Shown here piece by piece: positions 9,501 to 19,017 of a stretch of DNA of 64,000 bases (position 1 is its first letter; each line of letters starts with the position of its first letter). Under the pieces are notes generated by a model. That model was not told the DNA's origin, made no database searches, and saw only the letters and a list, made by a program, of their open reading frames with translations. Where the stretch lies: positions 1-64,000 of the forward strand of contig JANQNQ010000001.1 of assembly GCA_028279515.1 (NCBI GenBank). Reading direction: 5' to 3'. Origin of the DNA: Flavobacteriaceae bacterium. GTDB lineage: Bacteria > Bacteroidota > Bacteroidia > Flavobacteriales > Flavobacteriaceae. The position numbers and the translations under genes are program-made.

Positions 9501-12500
9501 CAAATGCCACATTTAGTCCTGTAGGTGCGTTTACTTCCACTCCAACTGCTGATGAAATTGTACTCATCTTAAATGATGATACGGATGCTATTGTAGGAAC
9601 GTTTGAAAACTATCCAGAAGGCAGCGGTATCATTATATCTGGGTATGGATTCACGATTACCTATGAAGGTGGTGATGGAAATGATGTCGCCCTTATGCTT
9701 GATACTGAAAATCCTACCGCAATCTGTCAAGATATTACGGTTACCGTAACACCTGATGCAGATGTTACGGTAAATGCCAGTGATATTGATAATGGCTCTA
9801 GTGATAATACTGGGATTAACCAATTATTGATTGAAGGTAGTTCTTCTATTGCATTCACCTTTGCAGATATTGGCTCGTACGATGTAACACTTACAGTCTC
9901 AGATGCCAATGGCAACAGCGCACAATGTGCAGCTACAGTACATGTAGTTTCTGGGATAAACAACACCCTTCCTGTATTGATCAACGAATATGAACCAACA
10001 CTCTCTGGTGTTACAGAACAGACCTTTGAGATATTAGGAACTCCGGGCGAAACTTTTGCAGGGTATATTGTGGTTGTGGAAGGAGATGTTGACAGTGCTT
10101 CTATCGGTGTTGTCCGTAGTGCAGAATTGATTTCCGGTACTTTTGATAGCAATGGTTTATTTACAGATACGATTCCACTGATCATTACGCCTTCACATAC
10201 GGTGATACTCACCAATTCTTTTACGGGAACCGTAAATGTTACGGATGTTGATCCAAACGACGGTGAATCGAGTAAGCAATCGACTGACTTTTCTACTTTT
10301 GGACAAATATACGATGCCCTTGGTGTGGTGGATGAAGATTTGGATGTTGGCAATACCTATGGGGCAGAGCTAGGCGGTGTAGACATTGCAAACATCAGTG
10401 ATCTGGCACGACTTGCCTTTAGAGATGCGCTAACAGGTGATTGGTATGTAACCAATGATTCAGGTAATATATTCGATGCTTCAGCAAATACGGTCCCATC
10501 ATCTGATTTTAATACAGATCCGACTGCAGGAGATACATTTGGGTCTGTAAATCCTTTTATTACACCAACTGAAACAACGGTTGATTTAACCAATGGAACC
10601 TTAACAATTACAGATGTAAATGGCGGAACTTCAGACGACGATATTACACTCTCTAGTGATGGCACCACCTTGACCATTAGTAATCTTACAGGTACGGTAG
10701 CAGTTTCTGGTGGCCCTACGTTGAATAATGCTACCACAGTTACGGTTCCAATAGCAAGCATCACAAATGGAATCATTTTCAATGCAGAAGATGGAACAAA
10801 TGGGATCAACTTTGCTACGGCCCTGGCGTTAACAGGTGTAGACAATGACATTACACTAAATAATATCACAAACTACACACACACCGGAGCGATAGACATT
10901 GGAGGAATCTTTACCATTGCTGATAGTCCCAATGCTGATATTGTATTCGACGCACTAACGGCTACCGGATTATCGGTAACCAATGTGAATAGTATTGCAG
11001 ATAATACCATCGGATCAACTTCAATATTTAGAATTGAAGGTGACACCACATTACAGGCAATCAATACAATTGTAATGGATGACGCAAACGGAAGTTCTGG
11101 TAGCGGAAATAGTGTGTCATTTGCAGGAAATGTAACGTTGGAAGCATCTCGCATTACATTTGTGGCTTTTGGAAATGCTACTTATTTCAAAGACATCACA
11201 GCCACAGATGCTACGTTGGGCGTGAATAGCATTCGGATAAGAAGTGGAAATATAAACTTTAGAGGAACTGTTCAAACAGCAGGAGTATCACAATTACAGC
11301 TTGATGCATTTGGTAATATCAACGAAAATGATGAAGCTACGATTACTACAGACGTACTTACTTTGAACGGAAGAAATAATGGTTCAACCAGAGCCATATT
11401 AGATGGTGATAACGATATTAGGGTATTAGAGAACATTGTTTCCTTTAACACAGTTACATATAACGATATCAATGATGTCATCATAGGGAATTTGACAGTT
11501 ACAGAATTTGATATTACCACGCCTTCCGGAACTATTTTCTTGACGGAAGAAACAATACTGACAAAAACGGGTGCAGATAAAAGCTACTTAGCAGGAGATA
11601 TAGAAGTAGATAGTAATTCCACAAATCCAGTGATAAACCATGACGCAGGAACAATTACATGTACTGGTGCAAACATGAGTTTATTTGGAAATCTTACCTA
11701 TAATGGTCTGGCAGGAACCACTACTGAATTTTTGAGTTCAGATACAGATCTATCAACTACTGATATTACTCTTGGAGGATCAACAGCGAGCTTGACATTT
11801 GGAAACCTCAACGTAACAGGTGTGTTCTTTGCAATTCCTCAAACCTCAATAACTATTGAAAATTCAGCTACGTTTACAGGTATTAGTACAGCATTGCAAG
11901 GCTTTTCAACATCATCAATTACAGGCGGTCCTATAACAATTACTAATGGGGCTTTATTACAACCAGGAAACGATCAAACGACCTCTTCGCTTATTACAGA
12001 TGATGTAACCATTGACGGAGGTTCGTTTGCGCCTCATATCAATAGTGGTACAGACTACTCCTTTGTGACTGTTCAAGGCGCTGTAACGTTGAACAACGCT
12101 ACATTTGCTCCTGTAGGTGATTTTATTACGCTTCCTAATAATAACGAGTTAATTCTAATAGATAACGATGATACAGACGCTATTGTTGGAACATTTTTAA
12201 ACTACCCGGAAGGAAGCAGCATTGAAGTTGGAGGAATCCCGTTTACAATTAGCTATGTAGGAGGTGATGGAAATGATTTTTCTTTAATGAAAAATACTGA
12301 GAGTCCATTCATTACTACATGGCAAACAACCACAGCAAATGAAAGTATTACCATTCCAACTTTTTTAGGAGAAACATATGATTACATTGTGGATTGGGGA
12401 GATGGTGATGTTGATTACGGAATTACCGGAGATGCAACACATACTTATGCAACAGCCGGTACTTATACCGTGAGTATTTTTGGAACCTTCTCTAGAATCG

Positions 12501-14083
12501 TCTTTGATGGGAATTCCTCCGAAAATAGAGAAAAACTACTAACCATTGAACAATGGGGAGACAATCCATGGACCTCTTTTGAATTCTCCTTTACAGATTG
12601 TGCAAACATGGATATGATCGCTACAGATATACCTGACCTGTCAAATGTGACCAGTTTAAGATCAATGTTTGATGGCTGTCAATCATTGATAGCAAATGCA
12701 TCTATCAATAATTGGGATGTAAGCACAATTGAAGATATGTCCTTCCTATTTAATGTGGCTAATAATTTCAATCAACCTTTAAATAACTGGAATGTTAGTA
12801 ATGTAACCACAATGGCATTCATGTTTAGTAGTGCGGGTAGTTTTAATCAGCCTATAAATAACTGGAATGTAAGTAATGTGATCTCTTTTTCAGCAATGTT
12901 TGACGAAGCCGATAGTTTTAATCAACCTTTAAATGATTGGAATGTAAGCAATGCGCAGAGTATGTCAGCTATGTTCAGACGAACGGATAGCTTTAACCAA
13001 CCTTTAAATAACTGGAATGTAAGTTCGGTACAAAATATGACCTTCATGTTTAGAGATGCTTCTGCATTTGATCAACCGCTTGGAAATTGGGATGTTTCAA
13101 ATATACAATCTGCAGTTTTATTGTTAACAGGATCTGCTTTTTCCGATACAAACTATGATGACCTATTAATTAATTGGAGTCAACTTAACTTACAATCGGG
13201 TGTTAGTTTTGCAACCGATGCTACCTATTGTCTTGGAGCAACCGCTCGACAACGCATGATTACCAATAATAATTGGGTAATTATAGATGGAGGTTCGAAT
13301 TGTAGTGTTGTACTTAGTCCTAAGGTATATTTACAAGGCGCCTATGTAAACCCAAATACAGGTGAAGAAAGTTTAATGCGAGATGATTTACGAGTAGCTG
13401 GATTAGTCCCTACAACAAGTCCGTATACTGATGGTTTAACCTGTGAAGCAACAGTTTTTGATGCCACTGGAGCTAATGCAATAGTAGATTGGGTTTGGGT
13501 TGAACTGCGTGATGCAACCGATAATACTTTCGTAATAACAGCACAATCTGCCTTACTACAACGTGACGGTGATCTCGTTACGACAGATGGTACTTCTGCC
13601 CTGTCTTTTGATACTTCGGACGGTAATTACTACATAAGCGTACAACATAGAAATCACTTAGGGATTATGTCTTCAAATGCAATCGCGTTGAATGGTACGA
13701 CAACTACAGTAGATTTTACAGACCAATCTACTGCTACATTCGGTACAAACGCTCAAACCACCTATGGAATGCCAACAGGTGTGTATGGCATGTGGGCCGG
13801 AGATGCCAATGACGATGCCGAGGTTATCTTCTTGAACACCGGAGCAGAATCAGTAGAGATAAAACAACTAGTATTGGATCGATCAGCCGCCGAGAGTCCG
13901 TTTGGAGCCTCTGTCTTCTATAGGCCAGCAGGTTATTATGCGGAAGATGTCAACATGGACGGCGAAGTGATCTTTCTCAACGCAGGTAACGAACTTATAT
14001 ATATAAAAGACAACATCTTGGCACATCCCGACAACCAATTGTTTAACTCCGTATTTTATACGATTAATAGCCAACTGCCCTAA
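6512..14083 (+). CDS. Gene B: 2523-aa secreted surface protein (HYR, beta modules, BspA repeats, shared C-terminus)
   Basis: The start is the ATG at 6512, which gives a clean signal peptide (MKTVIPLFLLFCLSQSLLGQ); in-frame codons further upstream do not. Domains in order: N-terminal beta domain (20-185); three HYR domains (about 257-503) with DNC and FPLGTTTVTH motifs; a beta-rich module starting DLTNGALTITD (509-1063); another HYR/PKD-like segment; a lamin-tail-like segment near INEYEP (about 1150-1350); a second copy of the beta-rich module (1355-1926); a PKD-like segment followed by BspA/DUF285 repeats of the FNQPLNNWNVSNV type (1932-2265); and the shared C-terminal module (2270-2523) with loops DANDDAEVIFLN and DVNMDGEVIFLN. 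No T9SS type A tail is present. Its C-terminal DNA is nearly identical to that of gene C. Probably an adhesin or surface-layer protein (inference). Confidence 0.88.
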   Translation: MKTVIPLFLLFCLSQSLLGQECTRLNDIIQTQNNDRTEASYVSAGQSWVAPCSGQIESIAVRTQFVISTVQARIFIIEGTPTNLIDIIKDFNYTFQSNFNVGRQFIIDIPDLLDVTAGVEYSFVIVQDDSDNSIALQFSDNNPYANGNYRYQVNPGDSWVSVPSSDLDFDILVKDDPPTINCRDITLTLDENGEASTTFNALTTSSGDDLGVAIRTISQTDFTCADLGDNQVTLVIQDTGGQTSACQAIVTVEDDTPVQRGSCFGNLNYGANTENCGYVFTYDPATFFSDNCDLTIERTSGLASGSEFPLGTTTVTHVATDNNGNTATCSFNVEIRDELAPIVTSGDLSFSADAGTCSYTYTYDPSTFFSDTCDSNLTIARTEGLPSGSQFPLGQTLITHTATDAAGNVAMSSFYVTVTDDEAPTVMCPNDIAVGVSDSETSAVVSYNLPTFSDNCSATANISITQTAGLASGSSFPLGETTNTFQVEDEAGNINECSFTVTVSTPETSVDLTNGALTITDIGGETSDDEIAFSSDGTTLTISNLTSPVEVAGGPTLSDATTVTVPLADITAGITFEAQGGTNGITFTNDLSLNGTTNNITINNITNYTQPGAIDIEGIFTISNSANADIVLDELAATGLSITGVNSIDDVNNGNIAINGDTTLQSTGTLTIDKTINGSHSFGGLVNLEGSQITFIGQGTLTNFGTVTTTDGTAGVVNLLRIRSGAINLTGAVQTAGASELALISFSNITQSSSSSITTEVLTLSKSGNFTAGTNDIKLLESAENTDLGFVFLTDINDIEIGRLSTDDFNITATTIFISENTELTQAGSGTSNFNGNIDVTSSSATGSAIINHNAGTINFTGADVNLIGRLEYNGAANSITNLIGDDISLPFGGPGVSLTFGYLNVEGPIFFGDTFFTILNEARLSGNTTIMRGIGTLGTAKTFVENGATIQPGISGSFFGTLRTSDLEINAATFAPIIESNTSNDDIEVEGILTLTNATFSPVGAFTSTPTADEIVLILNDDTDAIVGTFENYPEGSGIIISGYGFTITYEGGDGNDVALMLDTENPTAICQDITVTVTPDADVTVNASDIDNGSSDNTGINQLLIEGSSSIAFTFADIGSYDVTLTVSDANGNSAQCAATVHVVSGINNTLPVLINEYEPTLSGVTEQTFEILGTPGETFAGYIVVVEGDVDSASIGVVRSAELISGTFDSNGLFTDTIPLIITPSHTVILTNSFTGTVNVTDVDPNDGESSKQSTDFSTFGQIYDALGVVDEDLDVGNTYGAELGGVDIANISDLARLAFRDALTGDWYVTNDSGNIFDASANTVPSSDFNTDPTAGDTFGSVNPFITPTETTVDLTNGTLTITDVNGGTSDDDITLSSDGTTLTISNLTGTVAVSGGPTLNNATTVTVPIASITNGIIFNAEDGTNGINFATALALTGVDNDITLNNITNYTHTGAIDIGGIFTIADSPNADIVFDALTATGLSVTNVNSIADNTIGSTSIFRIEGDTTLQAINTIVMDDANGSSGSGNSVSFAGNVTLEASRITFVAFGNATYFKDITATDATLGVNSIRIRSGNINFRGTVQTAGVSQLQLDAFGNINENDEATITTDVLTLNGRNNGSTRAILDGDNDIRVLENIVSFNTVTYNDINDVIIGNLTVTEFDITTPSGTIFLTEETILTKTGADKSYLAGDIEVDSNSTNPVINHDAGTITCTGANMSLFGNLTYNGLAGTTTEFLSSDTDLSTTDITLGGSTASLTFGNLNVTGVFFAIPQTSITIENSATFTGISTALQGFSTSSITGGPITITNGALLQPGNDQTTSSLITDDVTIDGGSFAPHINSGTDYSFVTVQGAVTLNNATFAPVGDFITLPNNNELILIDNDDTDAIVGTFLNYPEGSSIEVGGIPFTISYVGGDGNDFSLMKNTESPFITTWQTTTANESITIPTFLGETYDYIVDWGDGDVDYGITGDATHTYATAGTYTVSIFGTFSRIVFDGNSSENREKLLTIEQWGDNPWTSFEFSFTDCANMDMIATDIPDLSNVTSLRSMFDGCQSLIANASINNWDVSTIEDMSFLFNVANNFNQPLNNWNVSNVTTMAFMFSSAGSFNQPINNWNVSNVISFSAMFDEADSFNQPLNDWNVSNAQSMSAMFRRTDSFNQPLNNWNVSSVQNMTFMFRDASAFDQPLGNWDVSNIQSAVLLLTGSAFSDTNYDDLLINWSQLNLQSGVSFATDATYCLGATARQRMITNNNWVIIDGGSNCSVVLSPKVYLQGAYVNPNTGEESLMRDDLRVAGLVPTTSPYTDGLTCEATVFDATGANAIVDWVWVELRDATDNTFVITAQSALLQRDGDLVTTDGTSALSFDTSDGNYYISVQHRNHLGIMSSNAIALNGTTTTVDFTDQSTATFGTNAQTTYGMPTGVYGMWAGDANDDAEVIFLNTGAESVEIKQLVLDRSAAESPFGASVFYRPAGYYAEDVNMDGEVIFLNAGNELIYIKDNILAHPDNQLFNSVFYTINSQLP

Positions 14084-14099
14084 TTCTTTACGAACTACT

Positions 14100-14166
14100 G
14101 AAGCTTTGTTATTAAGGGGTGATAAAGTTTCTATTCAGACCCCGGCTAATTGGCCGGGGTTTTTTG
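14100..14166 (+). terminator. Element T copy 3, after gene B
   Basis: Hairpin 1 pairs GAAGCTTT (14100-14107) with AAAGTTTC (14124-14131) through one G-U pair. Hairpin 2 is ACCCCGGCTAATTGGCCGGGGT (14139-14160), followed by six T. Confidence 0.88.
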
Positions 14167-14227
14167 TTGTATTGATGAATTGAGGTAAAAAAATAATACA
14201 GACGGTGTTAGACCCTCAGAATAAATT

Positions 14228-14512
14228 CTAGTCTATAGAGTATTGCATGCGTTAAGCCCTTACTTCTTATGCAGAATGCCTCTTTGGGTGAGCGCCAAAG
14301 AACAGAACACCACGTTTCAACGTTTGGAAAAGCAACTCCTTTTATTCAAATCCAAGGTCCAGATATCCAAACTTGACCAAGACCGATGTATGCCTATGTA
14401 CATGGATTCGAATGAACATGGACACAAGACATGTCGCCATTCTTCAAAATATCAATGCTGCTTCGGGGAAAATGAGCAGAGCTGACTTCGAAAGAAGCTC
14501 AATTTAGAGACT
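14228..14512 (+). pseudogene. Decayed duplicate of the TPR/LuxR regulator
   Basis: About 55 bp encoding NTTFQRLEKQLLL match the start of the intact regulator (DITFQRLEKELRL, near 4710-4760). The sequence then jumps to a stretch matching its last 200 bp (near 6080-6290, including CTCCTTTTATTCAAA), so about 1.3 kb of the middle is missing. The remaining HTH-coding DNA is frameshifted. The flanking DNA on both sides also matches the flanks of the intact gene. It is a relic of a tandem duplication, not a working gene. Confidence 0.85.
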
Positions 14513-14569
14513 TTTATTAATCGTGTCAAACTCAGTAATGGTAAGGGTTTAGGGTGCTTTGTCACCCTC

Positions 14570-14635
14570 ATGTAACCCCTTTCTTTAATTTTTCGTAACC
14601 CTTTTGTAAACTGCTGTTTTTAGGCTGCTGCTTTG
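14570..14635 (+). promoter_or_regulatory. Duplicate of the variant P-like promoter
   Basis: GTAACCC copies 23 bp apart, then 22 bp from CGTAA to TAGGCTGC, nearly identical to the block before gene B. It now faces a truncated reading frame. Confidence 0.4.
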
Positions 14636-14722
14636 CGTACATATAATTTTGGCTACAAGATTTTAAATCCGTCACTAAGATTTATAAATCTGCCACTAAC
14701 ACTTATAAATCAGCAATTCACT

Positions 14723-14896
14723 ATGAAAGCAGTAATCCCTTTGTTTCTACTCTTTTGCTTGTCGCAAAATTTACTAGGACAAGAATGCACCCGTCTTAAT
14801 GATATTTTCCAAACTCCAAGAGATACTACAGAAGATGGAAATATCCTGAATGATGATATTGAATTACGTATCCAACTTAATATAGGACGTATTTAG
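14723..14896 (+). pseudogene. Truncated duplicate of the gene B N-terminus
   Basis: The 57-codon frame begins MKAVIPLFLLFCLSQNLLGQ and continues ECTRLNDIFQT, almost the same as the first residues of gene B. It then diverges and stops after LNIGRI, which aligns with FNVGRQF of gene B. Only the signal peptide and the start of the first domain remain. A small secreted product cannot be excluded, but a relic of the duplication is more likely. Confidence 0.8.
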
Positions 14897-14968
14897 CAAT
14901 ACTAAAAAAGAGATTAAAGGACAATCATTTTAACCCACCAAATCATGATCTTTTTAAAGAACAACACA

Positions 14969-17293
14969 ATGAAAATAAATGTTTTACTACCAATAGCATT
15001 ATGCATATTCCAATTTGCATTTACTCAGGAAGCTATGATTCTTCCGGAAGAACGCACTTGTGAGTTTGATATTCCCCAAACCCAAAGTAGCAGCACATCA
15101 TTACATGCCAGCGATGCAATGGTACAAACTAAGGCACTGGTATACACAGGCGAAACCGAATCTGTTGATCCTACGAACACGAATGTTACCAGCTTTCCAT
15201 ATCCGGATGGAATCTATAGTAATCAAAATGGAGGAGTAGCAGCTCCAAGTCAGCGTTATGCAGAGAACGTAAACCTTATTGCTATCCAAAATGAAAGAAA
15301 TGAGAACCTGAATCGCGCAACCACCTTCGTAGTGACAAAAGTGGAAGATACTGATGATTCTGAGTACGACCCTGACACAGGAAATCTTATCGCCCATGGT
15401 TGCGACAGTGATGATTGTTCGTTACGAGAGGCTGTGATAGCTTCAAGCAATACTCCCGGGCTGGATACCATAACATTTTCACCCTTATTCGATACCCCGC
15501 AAACGATTGTTCTTACCCTTGGCCAAATTGAGTTTGGGGGTTTTGGAGGAACCGGCGGTAACCATATCGTGATCGGTCCCGGTGAGGATCTGTTGACTAT
15601 AGATGCTCAAGGAAACAGCCGGATATTTTACATGGGGTTTGCCCACATGCTATTGGAACTGTCCAATATGACTTTAGCGAACGGAAATTCTGCTACAAGT
15701 TCACCATATGGCGCTTGGGGAGGTGCTATCCTGAATTTGGGGCGTAATGGTAATGATTATGATATCAAAATGACCAATGTGACCATTAAAAACTGTGTAT
15801 CCAATAAAGGGGCTGGTCTATCAGCATTACGGTCGCAATGGCTGTTCGAAAACGTCACCTTTGATGGCAACCAGGGCAATGTATGGGGAGCCGCATTCGA
15901 AAGTGAGGGAGGTATTACTGTAATGAATAACTGTGCCGTAATCAATAGCACAACCCGAGATGCTATGAAGGTTTTTGCATCCAATTTTGTAAGTCTTGAT
16001 GCAAGCTTAACTATGAATAACTGTACCATGAGTGGTAATGACTCGTCCACGGGTACCTCGGTAGTATTGGCAACTGGACAAGGTACTAATACAGCCTTTG
16101 CCACCTTAAATAATTGTACTGTTACAGACAACAATTCAACCAATGCAGCTATTGTATTTGATGGTCTTGCCGTCATTGATGCACAAAATTCCATTATTTC
16201 GGGGAATACAGGTGGAGCCTCACCAGATATTAATGGAGGTAGCTTAGAGAGTACAAGCAGTTACAATCTTATTGGTACCGGTGGTGGCCTGACCGATGGT
16301 GTTGATGGGAATATCATTGGCATAAACGATCCGGGATTGGATGCCTTAACCGACAATGGGGGTACCACTCTTCACCACCACCCCATATCCAATTCATCGA
16401 GCCCCGCCTATAATGCAGGGAGCTCAACGGAAACAACCGATCAATTGGGCAACCCAAGAGGGGTTTATGGGGCCGATGATATCGGGGCGATAGAATTACA
16501 ACTAATAATAGACCTTTCGATAGACCTAAAAGTCTTTTTACAGGGACCTACAATAGCTCCGTTCACGGGAGAAGAAAATTTAATGCGTGATGATCTACGT
16601 GTAGCGAACTTAATTCCTTTAGCCACTCCGTATAGTGATGGTAAAACCATCAATGCATCGATATTAAATACGGCAGGTGCTAATGCTGTAGTAGACTGGG
16701 TATGGGTTGAACTACGAGATGCTACAGATAATACTAAGGTAATTGAAGGACAATCGGCTTTATTATTGCGTAATGGTAATGTCGTAGATACCGATGGTAC
16801 AAGCGCCCTTAGTTTTGAGCAAGACGAAGATTCTTATCATATAGCGATCAAACACCGTAACCATTTAGGCATCATGAGTGCCGCTACGATTTCTTTAAAT
16901 GCAAATACAGCTGCTCAGGTTGATTTTACAGATGATAGTGTTGCTACATTTGGTACAAACGCCCAAACCACCTATGAAATGCCAACAGGTATCCAAGGCA
17001 TGTGGGCCGGAGATGCCAATGACGATGCCGAGATTATCTTCTTAAACACTGGAGCAGAGTCAGTCGAGATAAAACAATTAGTGTTGGATCGCTCAGCCGC
17101 CGAAAGTCCGTTTGGAGCCTCTGTCTTCTATAAACCAGTAGGTTATTACGCAGAAGATATCAACATGGACGGCGAAGTGATCTTTCTCAACGCAGGCAAC
17201 GAACTTTTATATATAAAAGACAACGTCTTAGCACATCCCGAGAACCAATTGTTCAACTCCGTATTTTATACGATTAATAGCCAACTGCCCTAA
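14969..17293 (+). CDS. Gene C: CSLREA/beta-helix secreted protein with the shared C-terminal module
   Basis: 774 aa from the ATG at 14969, chosen because it gives a compact signal peptide (MKINVLLPIALCIFQFAFTQ); an in-frame ATG at 14945 would add eight residues. After a linker comes a CSLREA motif (FVVTKVEDTDD ... DDCSLREAV, about 118-160). A right-handed parallel beta-helix-type region follows to about 515, with repeated NNCTxxxN/SGN turns. The shared C-terminal module spans 520-774, with loops DANDDAEIIFLN and DINMDGEVIFLN. Its last ~300 bp are almost identical to gene B, pointing to recent duplication or gene conversion. Such beta-helix proteins are typically surface adhesins or glycan-binding proteins; the exact role is unknown. 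Confidence 0.85.
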   Translation: MKINVLLPIALCIFQFAFTQEAMILPEERTCEFDIPQTQSSSTSLHASDAMVQTKALVYTGETESVDPTNTNVTSFPYPDGIYSNQNGGVAAPSQRYAENVNLIAIQNERNENLNRATTFVVTKVEDTDDSEYDPDTGNLIAHGCDSDDCSLREAVIASSNTPGLDTITFSPLFDTPQTIVLTLGQIEFGGFGGTGGNHIVIGPGEDLLTIDAQGNSRIFYMGFAHMLLELSNMTLANGNSATSSPYGAWGGAILNLGRNGNDYDIKMTNVTIKNCVSNKGAGLSALRSQWLFENVTFDGNQGNVWGAAFESEGGITVMNNCAVINSTTRDAMKVFASNFVSLDASLTMNNCTMSGNDSSTGTSVVLATGQGTNTAFATLNNCTVTDNNSTNAAIVFDGLAVIDAQNSIISGNTGGASPDINGGSLESTSSYNLIGTGGGLTDGVDGNIIGINDPGLDALTDNGGTTLHHHPISNSSSPAYNAGSSTETTDQLGNPRGVYGADDIGAIELQLIIDLSIDLKVFLQGPTIAPFTGEENLMRDDLRVANLIPLATPYSDGKTINASILNTAGANAVVDWVWVELRDATDNTKVIEGQSALLLRNGNVVDTDGTSALSFEQDEDSYHIAIKHRNHLGIMSAATISLNANTAAQVDFTDDSVATFGTNAQTTYEMPTGIQGMWAGDANDDAEIIFLNTGAESVEIKQLVLDRSAAESPFGASVFYKPVGYYAEDINMDGEVIFLNAGNELLYIKDNVLAHPENQLFNSVFYTINSQLP

Positions 17294-17310
17294 TTCTTGG
17301 CCAACTACAG

Positions 17311-17380
17311 AAGCTTTATTATTAAGGGGTGATAAAGTTTCTTATAGGACCTCGGTTACGTTGTCCGAGGTCTGTTTTTT
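17311..17380 (+). terminator. Element T copy 4, after gene C
   Basis: Hairpin 1 pairs GAAGCTTTAT with ATAAAGTTTC around the AAGGGG loop. Hairpin 2 pairs GACCTCGG (17348-17355) with CCGAGGTC (17365-17372), then a T tract. The stem sequence differs from other copies while pairing is kept. Confidence 0.85.
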
Positions 17381-17432
17381 CATAACTGGCGGTAAAACAG
17401 CGAGAACTAGACCTCTTATTGTTATGAGCGCT

Positions 17433-17504
17433 AGACTTTATCTAAGTAAGGGGTGATAAAGTCTTGCAAAGGGCCCTGCCATTTATGGTAGGGTCTCTTT
17501 TTTT
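17433..17504 (+). terminator. Element T copy 5, orphan tandem copy
   Basis: Hairpin 1 pairs AGACTTTAT (17433-17441) perfectly with ATAAAGTCT (17456-17464), a compensatory change relative to AAACTTT/AAAGTTT. Hairpin 2 pairs 17474-17482 with 17485-17493, followed by a T run. It lies about 55 bp behind copy 4 with no gene between them, so it may mark a deleted family gene. It is also upstream of the GH8 gene. Confidence 0.85.
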
Positions 17505-17618
17505 AGTATATATAAGAATCACTTACCGTTTTAGGAAACGAACATTTTAACGATCCCATAATCCACATCCTACAATTCTTGCGTATATTACAATACCTTA
17601 ACAACAACAAACTTACTT

Positions 17619-19010
17619 ATGAAACTCCCTTACCTTCTTTGCCTGTTGGCGACGCTTTTCTTTGGTGTCACAACGGCGCAAATCTCCAACGTCAGTTTTA
17701 TCAATGCCGATTATGACCACGGACTCCAACCTACCAACATTCAAGCAAATGACGCCTATGATGTGTATGTTTCATGGCGAAATACCTTTGCTGAGGCCTG
17801 CACCAACGGACGCTATCGCATTCGATTTGACAATCCGGCCGAAACAGTTTCTGAAGGTGTTGCCTACGGAATGCTTCTTTCGGTCTATGCCAATGATCAA
17901 GAGTTGTTCGACGGACTCTGGTTGTACTATCAAGACCATGCCAATGGCAACGGTGTGATGAATTGGAAGATCAACGGATGCTCGGGCGTGATCGGAAACA
18001 ATGGTGCCACCGACGCCGAGCTTGATGCAGCCCTCGCCTTGATCACGGCCGACAAGCGTTGGGGCAATGCAGGAGCCATTAATTATCAAAGCGCTGCGAC
18101 TACCTTGATAGCTGCCATTAAAAACCATGAGGTCGAAAGCGGAACCAGCGTATTAAAGCCAGGTGACGCTTGGGGCGGAAGCCAGAACACGAACCCGTCG
18201 TATTTTGCGCCGGGCTATTTTAGAGTCTTTGGAGAGTATACCAGTGACACTACTTTTTGGAACGCTGTGGCCAGCAAATGTTATGAGATCATCAATGCCA
18301 ACTTGACCAAAAACAGTGCGGTCTATAATTTGGTGTCCGATTGGTGCGAAGCCGACGGAGACTACTCAACGATTGTTCCTTGGGCCTATGACCAGGGCAA
18401 ATCGTACTACTACGATGCGGCCAGAACGCCATGGCGAATTGCGATCGACTACGTTTGGCATGGTGATGCCCAAGCCTTGACCTATACAACGCTGTGCAAC
18501 AATTTTGTGACTGCGCAAGGAGGTTTCGACCAGATCTATCCAGGATACAGTCAGGCTGGGGTGGCGATCAATACTACCTACAAAGACCCAACGTTCACAG
18601 GCGCCTATTCAAGTGCCGCCATGTCCTCTACAACACAGACCTTTGTGAACAATGGCTATACCGAATTGAAAAATCAAGCTACATCGGCCTATTTCGGCGC
18701 AACACTTAGAGCGCTGTATATGCTTGCCCTTTCGGGGAATACGTACAATCCCTTGACGCAGAATGTGCTGAGCGTTGATGAGCAAAGTATTTCGTCCTTT
18801 AAGATTCATCCCAATCCGGTTTCAGACCGATTGCACCTCACCTTTAAAACAAGCGAGCCAAGAACGCTTGAGTTGTTCACCTTGAGCGGTCAAAATGTCT
18901 GGACAAAAAAGGTGTATGCCTTAGAAACCCAGGTTCCTATGGACTCCCTGCAGCGTGGTGTGTATCTTTTACGCATAAAGGGGGAAAGCTTCAAAGTAGT
19001 GAAGTGGTAA
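17619..19010 (+). CDS. Secreted glycoside hydrolase family 8 enzyme with T9SS sorting domain
   Basis: 463 aa. The signal peptide ends near TTAQ (about residue 21). The GH8 signature SEGVAYGMLL carries the likely catalytic acid Glu79. It is followed by ATDAELDAALALITADKRWG, the conserved Asp-rich GH8 segment. Residues from about 390 form a T9SS type A tail (FKIHPNPVSDRLHL ... GVYLLRIKGESFKVVKW), so the enzyme should be exported through the outer membrane and anchored or released. GH8 members cleave beta-1,4 glucans, chitosan, xylan or mixed-linkage glucan; the substrate cannot be told from sequence alone. Codon use looks more GC-rich than the neighbouring surface genes. It lies downstream of two T elements and convergent with the next gene. 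Confidence 0.85.
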   Translation: MKLPYLLCLLATLFFGVTTAQISNVSFINADYDHGLQPTNIQANDAYDVYVSWRNTFAEACTNGRYRIRFDNPAETVSEGVAYGMLLSVYANDQELFDGLWLYYQDHANGNGVMNWKINGCSGVIGNNGATDAELDAALALITADKRWGNAGAINYQSAATTLIAAIKNHEVESGTSVLKPGDAWGGSQNTNPSYFAPGYFRVFGEYTSDTTFWNAVASKCYEIINANLTKNSAVYNLVSDWCEADGDYSTIVPWAYDQGKSYYYDAARTPWRIAIDYVWHGDAQALTYTTLCNNFVTAQGGFDQIYPGYSQAGVAINTTYKDPTFTGAYSSAAMSSTTQTFVNNGYTELKNQATSAYFGATLRALYMLALSGNTYNPLTQNVLSVDEQSISSFKIHPNPVSDRLHLTFKTSEPRTLELFTLSGQNVWTKKVYALETQVPMDSLQRGVYLLRIKGESFKVVKW

Positions 19011-19017
19011 GTGGATC

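Noticed and set aside
14850-14930. CGTAT pair 21 bp apart as a P element before gene C
   Set aside because: It lies in sequence that aligns with coding DNA of gene B, and the box 22 bp downstream (TAAAGGAC) is not a promoter-like -7 element.
17662-17958. 98-codon frame overlapping the GH8 gene in another frame
   Set aside because: It is fully inside a recognisable GH8 gene and has no domain support.
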